Shown piece after piece: positions 58,236 through 64,000 of a stretch of 64,000 nt of DNA. Made by a program: the position numbers and the translations under genes. The stretch is from CBDBLK01 sp965243145 (GTDB lineage: Bacteria > Bdellovibrionota > Bacteriovoracia > Bacteriovoracales > Bacteriovoracaceae), in assembly GCA_965243145.1 (NCBI GenBank), contig CBDEUB010000002.1:2604001-2668000 (forward strand), written 5' to 3'. The first letter of the stretch is position 1. Every line of letters begins with the position of its first letter. The notes under the pieces were generated by a model, which worked only from the letters and a program-made list of their open reading frames with translations, searched no databases and was not told where the DNA came from.

Positions 58236-59314
58236 GAACCAGCAAAATTGAAATTTTTAGCGGCACCGGAGGCGTGGGTAAGACCACTTTGGCCACTTCG
58301 CGGGCGCTCTTTTTGTCCCGGCAGGATCGGAAAGTTTTGCTGATGACGATTGACCCCGCCAAACGCCTCAAACAAATTTTAAATATGCGCGATGAAGAGG
58401 CCGGAGAAATTCAGCAGATAAGTGGCAGTCTGCTACAGGATGGTTTGGGCCTCGATCACTCCTTCGATGCTTTGTTGATGAACCCCACCACCACCATGAA
58501 ACGCATATTGGGGCAAGGCCCTTCCCCGCGGGGTTTTGACAACCCCATTGTGCAGATTTTGTTTAGGCCCCACGGGGGCATGAATGAGATTATGGCGATG
58601 GTTGAAATTCAGCACCACCTCTCCCAAGAATCTTACGAGACCATTATTTTGGACACTCCCCCCGGCGGACACTTTATCGACTTTTTGGTTTCCGCGGGCA
58701 AAATCGAGCGCTTTTTTGGCCAGGCCTTTGTCGATATTTTTGAATATTTGCAAAAGAGTTTGCCGGGCAAAGAGGGGGCCAAAAAAAACCGGCACTTGTT
58801 CACTCTGGCAGTTCAAAGCGGCATTAAAAAACTTCTCAACTATTTGGAGAAAGTAACGGGGCAGGCCTTTGTGGAAGATTTTTTGGCGGCCATCGGGGAG
58901 ATTTACCGCCATAAAAAGGCCTTCGTCAGCGCCCTGGAATTGGGGGAAAATCTCAAGGACAAAAATTTTGGCCACTGGTTTTTGGTGACTTCGGTGGAAC
59001 AACAAAAATTTTTTGAGGCCCACCAATTGAGGGAACAGGCACAACATTTTACTTCTATGGAGGCCCAACTGGTGGTCAACAAGTGTTTAAGGCGCTATTT
59101 GGATCAGTGGGAAATCGATCGGCAGGACAACCCCTTGGCCAAATTAAAAAATGTGCTTGAAGAGAGAGAGTCCAAACTTAAAACATTGGCGGCCCAGCAT
59201 TTGGATCAGATTTTAGAATTTCCCGAGGTTTTGGCCTCAAGTCCGGGGGAACAAGTTTGCCAGTTGGCCACAGTATGGGGCGAGTTGGAACAGGTGAAAA
59301 ACGGCGATGAGTGA
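58232..59314 (+). CDS. ArsA-like ATPase, second of a pair
   Basis: The 360-residue product starts at GTG 58232. Its P-loop is FSGTGGVGKTTLATSRAL; the signature lysine of the deviant Walker A is replaced by Thr (G-T-G-G-V-G-K-T-T). It has a conserved switch (LLMTIDPAKRLKQIL) and ETIILDTPPGGHFIDFL as the Walker B-like strand. Two linked but different ArsA-like subunits suggest an asymmetric heterodimer in which one half may be regulatory. It overlaps gshA by eight bases, so the pair is translationally linked to glutathione synthesis. Confidence 0.87.
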   Translation: MRTSKIEIFSGTGGVGKTTLATSRALFLSRQDRKVLLMTIDPAKRLKQILNMRDEEAGEIQQISGSLLQDGLGLDHSFDALLMNPTTTMKRILGQGPSPRGFDNPIVQILFRPHGGMNEIMAMVEIQHHLSQESYETIILDTPPGGHFIDFLVSAGKIERFFGQAFVDIFEYLQKSLPGKEGAKKNRHLFTLAVQSGIKKLLNYLEKVTGQAFVEDFLAAIGEIYRHKKAFVSALELGENLKDKNFGHWFLVTSVEQQKFFEAHQLREQAQHFTSMEAQLVVNKCLRRYLDQWEIDRQDNPLAKLKNVLEERESKLKTLAAQHLDQILEFPEVLASSPGEQVCQLATVWGELEQVKNGDE

Positions 59315-60527
59315 GATTCAAACCTTGCCCCAGCTAGAGGCCCTGATGAGTTCCCGCTGGGACGCCATCAACCAGTATATCGACGGGCAAATGCACGATC
59401 TCCCCATTCCCATTTATTCCAGCGTGGACATTCGGGAGAGCAAATCAAAATTTGCCCCCGTCGATCACAACCTCTATCCGGCGGGCTTTAATAATTTGTG
59501 CCAACTCGACCTCAATTTTGCCGGCAAACTCTTTGGCCGAGCTTTCGGAAAGTTGCACACTCCCGTCTCTCGGGTGGCGATCATCCCCGAGGCGCACACC
59601 AAAAATGCCTTTTACCTCGACCACTTGGCCTTTTTGGGCAAGGCCCTGGCCGACGAGGGCCTAGGAGTGGGGTTTGTCAGTCTTGACCCCCAACTGTTTG
59701 CTGCGGGTGCAGACGGGATCAAACTTTTGAGTGCCTCAAAATTTGAGATAGAAATTCAAAGGGGGCGCATCGAAGGGGGCATTTTGTCTTCCGCCAGTGG
59801 CCCCTATCATTTGATTCTTCTCAACAACGACCAATCCTCTCCTTTGGGGATTGACTGGAAGGCCCTCAAAACGCCGGTTTTGCCGACGCCTCAATTGGGC
59901 TGGGTCAAGCGCCGCAAGGCCCGCTATTTTCATTACTACCGGCAGGTGGTGGACATCTTCGCCCGCCAGTTTTCCATTGCGCCGGAACTTTTGCAGGCCG
60001 AGTTTCGCACTGTGGAAGGAGTCGATTTTGCCTCCAGGGAAAATTTGGAAAAATTGGCCAATGAAGTCGATATTTTCTTGCGCCAACTCCCCTCTGGCCA
60101 TAAAGTTTTTCTCAAGGCCAATCAGGGCACTTACGGCATGGGCATCTCGGTTTTGGCCAGTGGCGAGGAAGTCCTCAACATGAACCGCAAGGCACGCAAT
60201 AAAATGGACATGGGGAAAAACAAATTGAAATTTACCTCGTTGCTGCTCCAAGAGGGCATCGAATCGGTGGTTCGCTACGACAATATGGCCGCCGAAGTGA
60301 GCATTTACCTGGTGGATGGCAGGCCCACGGGGGGCTTTGTGCGCGCCAATCCCGAGCGGGGAAGCAACGCCAACCTCAATAGCAAGGGCATGGTCTTCCG
60401 CAAATACTGCATTAGTGAAATCCGCCAGAACAACGATGCTTGCGCCAAAGAGGCGGTGTATTCGATCGTCGCCCGCTTGGCCACATGGGCGAGCGCTTTG
60501 GAGACGCGGGAATGTGTGGCCGACTAA
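59307..60527 (+). CDS. gshA: glutamate-cysteine ligase (GshA, PF08886 type)
   Basis: The 406-residue enzyme joins glutamate and cysteine as the first step of glutathione synthesis. Family traits include YSSVDIRESKSKFAPVDHNLYPAGFNNL, a central KANQGTYGMGISVLASGEEV (nucleotide-binding), and SVVRYDNMAAEVSIYLVDGRPTGGFVRANPERGSNANLNSKGMVF near the C-terminus. This is the proteobacterial class unrelated in sequence to E. coli GshA. ATG 59307 lies within the end of the ArsA-like gene. It is followed by cysteine-synthesis genes that supply its substrate; no gshB is in the window. Confidence 0.9.
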   Translation: MSEIQTLPQLEALMSSRWDAINQYIDGQMHDLPIPIYSSVDIRESKSKFAPVDHNLYPAGFNNLCQLDLNFAGKLFGRAFGKLHTPVSRVAIIPEAHTKNAFYLDHLAFLGKALADEGLGVGFVSLDPQLFAAGADGIKLLSASKFEIEIQRGRIEGGILSSASGPYHLILLNNDQSSPLGIDWKALKTPVLPTPQLGWVKRRKARYFHYYRQVVDIFARQFSIAPELLQAEFRTVEGVDFASRENLEKLANEVDIFLRQLPSGHKVFLKANQGTYGMGISVLASGEEVLNMNRKARNKMDMGKNKLKFTSLLLQEGIESVVRYDNMAAEVSIYLVDGRPTGGFVRANPERGSNANLNSKGMVFRKYCISEIRQNNDACAKEAVYSIVARLATWASALETRECVAD

Positions 60528-60537
60528 AAGGAAAGAG

Positions 60538-61563
60538 ATGATGAAAACTGATGAAAATCTCATGACAGGGGCCAAACCCCATGTCTTGCAGGCGATCGGC
60601 GACACTCCCATCGTCAAGCTGAACCGCCTGGCGGTCGAAGTTGATGCCGACATTTATGTCAAGCTGGAATTTCTCAACCCCGGTGGCTCCACCAAAGACC
60701 GCATCGGTTGCTATATGCTCGACCGCGCCGTGGAGGAGGGAAAACTGCGCCCCGGGGGAGTCATTATCGAGGGCACTTCGGGCAACACCGGAGTTGGCCT
60801 GGCCTTGTGGGCCGCGGTTCACGGTTGCCGGTGCATTTTTGTCTTGGCGGACAAGCAGTCCCAGGAAAAAATAGACAACTTGCGCGCCTTTGGTGCCGAA
60901 GTGGTGGTCTGCCCCACCGATGTTGCTCCCGAAGACCCGCGCTCTTATTATAGCGTCTCGCAAAAATTGGCAGACACTACCCCCAACAGTTTCTATGTCA
61001 ACCAGTATGAAAACCTCCACAACCGCGCCACCCACTATCATTGGACGGCCCCCGAAATTTACCGCCAGACCGGCGGCGATTTTGATGTCTTTTTGGCGGC
61101 GGTGGGCACCGGCGGCACCATCTCCGGCTGCGGCCGCTATTTCAAAGAAAAAATGCCCGGCGTGCGCGTCGTGGGCATCGACTGCCACGGCTCTATCATC
61201 GCCCACTACGCCCGCACCGGGGAACTTATCCCGGCCAAATCTTATGTTCTCGAAGGAGTTGGCGAAGACTTCATTCCCGGCAACTACGATTTCGACTGCA
61301 TCGACGGCTGGGAAGTGGTGGGCGACAAAGAGTCGTTTTTAATGACTCGCAGACTGTTAAAAGAAGAGGGCATCTACGCCGGCGGGTCGGCCGGCGCGGC
61401 CATTTGCGGAGCACTCAAATACGCCCGCCGCACTGGCGGCAAAAAGGGGAAAAAGGGCCAAAAAATCCTTATTCTGCTCCACGACTCCGGCAACCGCTAC
61501 GCCACTAAGATTTACAATGATAATTGGATGCGGGATAAAGGATATTTGGCGAATGAAATTTAG
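60538..61563 (+). CDS. cystathionine beta-synthase-like PLP enzyme
   Basis: ATG 60538 follows AAAGGAAAGAG. The 341-residue protein is a fold-type II PLP enzyme: GDTPIVKLNRL, NPGGSTKDRIGCYML (PLP lysine), EGTSGNTGVGLALWAA, VGTGGTISGCGRYFKEK, and GGSAGAAICGAL. Related enzymes are cysteine synthase and cystathionine beta-synthase. The absence of the OASS-specific C-terminal features, together with a cystathionine gamma-type gene next to it, favours the cystathionine beta-synthase role (serine plus homocysteine). It has no CBS regulatory domain. A frame runs into it from inside gshA, but the ribosome site fixes this start. Confidence 0.85.
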   Translation: MMKTDENLMTGAKPHVLQAIGDTPIVKLNRLAVEVDADIYVKLEFLNPGGSTKDRIGCYMLDRAVEEGKLRPGGVIIEGTSGNTGVGLALWAAVHGCRCIFVLADKQSQEKIDNLRAFGAEVVVCPTDVAPEDPRSYYSVSQKLADTTPNSFYVNQYENLHNRATHYHWTAPEIYRQTGGDFDVFLAAVGTGGTISGCGRYFKEKMPGVRVVGIDCHGSIIAHYARTGELIPAKSYVLEGVGEDFIPGNYDFDCIDGWEVVGDKESFLMTRRLLKEEGIYAGGSAGAAICGALKYARRTGGKKGKKGQKILILLHDSGNRYATKIYNDNWMRDKGYLANEI

Positions 61564-61584
61564 CAACAATTTATAGGAGATTTT

Positions 61585-62766
61585 ATGAAACCTCAAAAAA
61601 CTCACTCCGCACGGGCCTTCGCCACCAAGGCGATTCACGCCGGTGGGCATCCCGACCCCGAGACGGGAGCGATCATGCCTCCCATCTATCAAACATCGAC
61701 TTATGTTCAGTCCGCCCCGGCCGAGCACAAGGGCTTTGAATACAGTCGCTCCCACAACCCCACCCGTTCGAGGCTCGAAGAGTGTTTGGCGGCCTTGGAG
61801 AATGCCCGTTTTGCCCTGGCCACTTCCAGTGGCATGAGTGCCGCAACATTGGTTTTGCACGCCTTGCCCGAGGGCCATACCGTGTTGTGTGGGGATGATG
61901 TCTACGGTGGAACTTACCGCATTTTGACCACCGTGTTTCAGCACAAGTTTAAAGTTGAATTTGTGGACACCACCAACTTGCAACTACTGGAAGACAAACT
62001 CAAAGGATCGAGTCCCGCCTTGGTGTGGTTGGAGTCCCCCACCAATCCGCTGCTCAAAATAAATGATCTGCGCGCCATTTCCGAATTGGTGCGCCGGCAT
62101 GGTGGACAAACCTTGGTGGATAACACCTTTGCAAGTCCCTATTTTCAAAATCCGCTGGATTTAGGCGGAGACATTGTTTTGCACTCGATGACCAAATATT
62201 TAAATGGCCATTCCGATGTGGTGGGCGGGTGTTTGATGATGAACGACGAGTCTCTGCACCAGCGCTTGTGGGTTTTGCAAAACAGTCTGGGGCCGTGCCA
62301 ATCCCCCTTTGATTCCTGGCTCGTCCTGCGCGGAGTGAAGACTTTGGCCTTGCGGATGGAGGCCCACCAAAAAAATGCCTTGGCCCTGGCCGAATGGCTT
62401 ACAGAGCATCCTCTCGTGGAGAAAGTGCTCTATCCGGGCCTTGCTTCGCACCCCCAACACCAACTCGCCCGCGAACAAATGCGCGGGCACGGTGGAATGT
62501 TGACTTTTTTCTTGGCCAGCAAGGAGGCCGAGCACAGGCGGGATGCCCACAAGTTTTTGAGTCGCTTGCGCTTGTTCGCCCTGGCCGAATCGCTGGGAGG
62601 GGTGGAGAGTTTGGTGGATCACCCGGGATCGATGACCCATGCTTCGATTCCACCGGAAGTGCGCGCTTCCCTGGGAATTAGTGACAACCTGGTTCGCTTG
62701 AGTGTGGGTATTGAGGGCGTGGAAGACCTCAAGGAGGATTTAGGTGATGCCTTGGGCGCGCTTTAG
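61585..62766 (+). CDS. cystathionine gamma-lyase / gamma-synthase family PLP enzyme
   Basis: The 393-residue fold-type I PLP enzyme has the family pattern ATKAIHAGGHPDPETGAIMPPIYQTSTY, EYSRSHNPTRSRLEECLAALE, ATSSGMSA, VWLESPTNPLLKI, VDNTFASPYFQNPLDLGGDIVLHSMTKYLNGHSDVVGG (PLP lysine in SMTK), and SLGGVESLVDHPGSMTHASIP. With the beta-synthase before it, it would complete reverse transsulfuration from homocysteine to cysteine, feeding gshA. Lyase versus synthase cannot be settled from sequence alone. It is the last gene of the operon. Confidence 0.88.
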   Translation: MKPQKTHSARAFATKAIHAGGHPDPETGAIMPPIYQTSTYVQSAPAEHKGFEYSRSHNPTRSRLEECLAALENARFALATSSGMSAATLVLHALPEGHTVLCGDDVYGGTYRILTTVFQHKFKVEFVDTTNLQLLEDKLKGSSPALVWLESPTNPLLKINDLRAISELVRRHGGQTLVDNTFASPYFQNPLDLGGDIVLHSMTKYLNGHSDVVGGCLMMNDESLHQRLWVLQNSLGPCQSPFDSWLVLRGVKTLALRMEAHQKNALALAEWLTEHPLVEKVLYPGLASHPQHQLAREQMRGHGGMLTFFLASKEAEHRRDAHKFLSRLRLFALAESLGGVESLVDHPGSMTHASIPPEVRASLGISDNLVRLSVGIEGVEDLKEDLGDALGAL

Positions 62767-62772
62767 AGGTCG

Positions 62773-62793
62773 TTTTAGGGACTCTCCCTAAAA
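62773..62793. terminator. hairpin between convergent genes
   Basis: TTTTAGGG (62773-62780) pairs perfectly with CCCTAAAA (62786-62793) across a five-base loop. It lies directly after the cystathionine gene and overlaps the stop of the convergent gene at 62788, and may act as a weak bidirectional terminator. Confidence 0.45.
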
Positions 62794-63444
62794 ACTCCCG
62801 CCGTCCTTTTCATCAAAAGGCAGTATTTCTGTGGGGCCAGGTTTTTCGCCAGGGGGAGGCGATGGGGTTGGCATGGCCTGATCGGAACTTGGAGAGGGCA
62901 TCGCTTGGGCCTCCTCCAAAATATTGGAGTATTCCCTGGAGCGGGAAAAGACGATATCCCTCTCGGTGTAGGCCTTAAAGAGCAGGTAGGCGCAGTAGAC
63001 TTTGCCGTGTTCGGAAGTCAGCGCTTCCTTGTCGCCGGAGGCGAAGATCAGGCCGTCGTCTTGGATCAGGTTTTTGAGTTTGCCGGTGTGTTGGCAGAAG
63101 GCGTTTGCTTGCGCCTGGGGGCCAGAACAGGGAGCGGCCTTTTTGATGACTTCCACCGAACCCAGACTTTTTTTGAGGTGGACAGGTTCGCGGCAAACAT
63201 CGACGATCCAGTTTTGCTTGTAAAATTTCCACTTTTGATGATCGATGCTGAGTTGGCAGCCCTTTTTTTCGATGGTGAGCACTCTTTGGGTAAGCCCCAG
63301 GGGAAAACCGCGGTGGGAAATCTCCGTTTGGAAGTCAGCCTTGAGGCATTGAATATCGGAAAAGGCGTGTATTTTCCAGGCCGCGGGAATCATGCAGGCC
63401 AGGGTAGCGACAGTGGCAAGAGTTTTAAACTTTGAGTATAGCAC
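62788..63444 (-). CDS. exported protein of unknown function
   Basis: GTG 63444, with GAGG eight bases upstream, starts a 218-residue protein with an N-terminal export segment (YSKFKTLATVATLACMIPAAWKIHAFS). The mature part contains Cys residues (IQCLKADFQTEI, KGCQLSI, VDVCREP, APCSGPQ, FCQHTG, VYCAYLLF), and the C-terminal 40 residues are Pro/Ser-rich. An alternative start at ATG 63480 would overlap the upstream gene more. I do not recognise the family. It overlaps the 3' end of the gene at 63425 by 20 bases. Confidence 0.6.
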   Translation of the reverse strand: MLYSKFKTLATVATLACMIPAAWKIHAFSDIQCLKADFQTEISHRGFPLGLTQRVLTIEKKGCQLSIDHQKWKFYKQNWIVDVCREPVHLKKSLGSVEVIKKAAPCSGPQAQANAFCQHTGKLKNLIQDDGLIFASGDKEALTSEHGKVYCAYLLFKAYTERDIVFSRSREYSNILEEAQAMPSPSSDQAMPTPSPPPGEKPGPTEILPFDEKDGGSF

Positions 63445-64000
63445 GGGGGTTGACCTCGATGGAAACCAGGGAAGCATCATAACGGAGAAATTTTCCGGGA
63501 CTGTTCTTTTGCATTTCCAGGAGAACTTGATTCATGTGGTTCATCACCGCCCCGGGGGATTCTTGCATCTTCTTAGCAATATAATCCTGGGGGGGCATTT
63601 GTTCAATACCGCCGGGCAAATTGGCATTGATGCCGGGAGAGATAATGGCCCACTTTTCCCCCCGTTGCATTTTTCCGCTGTATTTGGCCCGGGGAAAAAA
63701 GGCCTGGCCAAAGGGGTGGGCATTGCCCGGCAAAATTTGCCTATTAGAATTGGCCCCGCAGTCCGGGAATAGTTCGATGGGGTGGCCAGACACAATACAA
63801 TAATTGCCGAAGTGGTAGCTTTCAAAGTGCAAATCTTGCAGGCGGATGCCGATCAGGAGCAGTTGAAGGTCGTGAAAAATATTTTGAGTGCCCGCCAGTT
63901 GGCGCAGAAAATTTTGCAAAATGTCCGGGGCGAGAACGCTGGCGGCCTCTGTTTTGTTTTCAAAACTGTCGCGGAACTGGTCAAAGTGGTCGAGTACCAG
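63425..64000 (-). CDS. protein of unknown function, 5' part outside the window (phosphatase-like?)
   Basis: The frame is open to the edge of the window, so the start is upstream of it on this strand. The visible C-terminal 191 residues include a helix before DILQNFLRQLAGTQNIFHDLQLLLIGIRLQDLHFESYHFGNYCIVS, which vaguely recalls the SpoIIE/RsbU-type PP2C phosphatases (strand pair with a small-residue turn). This is weak and not relied on. A Pro-Gln-Asp-Tyr stretch (QMPPQDYIAKKM) and a C-terminal SIEVNPRAILKV follow. Confidence 0.5.
   Translation of the reverse strand: MVLDHFDQFRDSFENKTEAASVLAPDILQNFLRQLAGTQNIFHDLQLLLIGIRLQDLHFESYHFGNYCIVSGHPIELFPDCGANSNRQILPGNAHPFGQAFFPRAKYSGKMQRGEKWAIISPGINANLPGGIEQMPPQDYIAKKMQESPGAVMNHMNQVLLEMQKNSPGKFLRYDASLVSIEVNPRAILKV

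Noticed and set aside
57414..59314. The ArsA-like pair as an arsenic-resistance operon
   Set aside because: No arsB, arsC, arsD or arsR is nearby, and the genes are linked to glutathione synthesis instead.
60316..60537. N-terminal extension of the cystathionine beta-synthase-like gene into gshA
   Set aside because: It overlaps gshA in another frame; ATG 60538 has a good ribosome site and the normal N-terminus.

Overview
The window looks like chromosomal DNA of a Gram-negative, flagellated, oligopeptide-importing bacterium, most probably a member of the Bdellovibrionota. That placement is inferred from gene content: a short 277-residue flagellin, lipobox lipoproteins, a PHA-regulator-like protein, the PF08886-type GshA, heavy use of GTG/TTG starts with strong AAGGAGG sites, and paired ArsA-like ATPases. 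GGCC is strikingly frequent in most genes. No rRNA, CRISPR array or prophage was seen; one tRNA-Leu(UAG) is present.

Layout. 0-5 kb: the end of a predicted nuclease-like protein, an Rpn/PD-(D/E)XK transposase-like nuclease and two secreted BspA-type (DUF285) repeat proteins, each with its own ribosome site and terminators. 5-9.5 kb: thiI, the tail-specific protease prc and an RDD membrane protein. 9.7-18 kb: an unrecognised membrane protein, a degenerate histidine-kinase-like protein, a TonB-like protein, a sigma/anti-sigma-like pair, flagellin, an HTH protein and a GNAT acetyltransferase. 18-25 kb: tRNA-Leu and an oppABCDF operon on the minus strand ending in a cytochrome c. 25-30.4 kb: an AT-rich accessory island with a thermonuclease, a DarG-type macro domain, a Panacea-domain antitoxin next to a two-TM protein (PanAT-like), and an interrupted Rpn gene. 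30.4-53.6 kb: a large all-plus-strand array of 17 related secreted, cysteine-rich, modular proteins. 53.6-64 kb: a lipoprotein, a TPR lipoprotein, a PhaR-like regulator, an outer-membrane barrel, two ArsA-like ATPases and a gshA / cystathionine beta-synthase / cystathionine gamma-lyase-type operon.

Two things stand out. First, the array contains a near-perfect head-to-tail tandem repeat of 1136 bp (41638-53014, ten periods), giving nine genes whose products are identical in translation, plus mosaic relatives that shuffle four module types (A, B, C, D). A fragment of the gene that flanks the right end of the array also lies inside it (35713-35843), showing that the array grew by segmental duplication.

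Second, six copies of a 169-242 bp palindromic, MITE-like element are scattered between 9.4 and 29 kb. Two copies have 8-bp target duplications. One splits an Rpn gene in such a way that exact excision restores the reading frame. One lies in frame inside a histidine-kinase-like ATPase domain, and one sits in the opp operon as an open in-frame extension of OppD. The element keeps a similar open frame in several copies, recalling the palindromic elements of Rickettsia that insert in frame into genes. No transposase for it is visible here.
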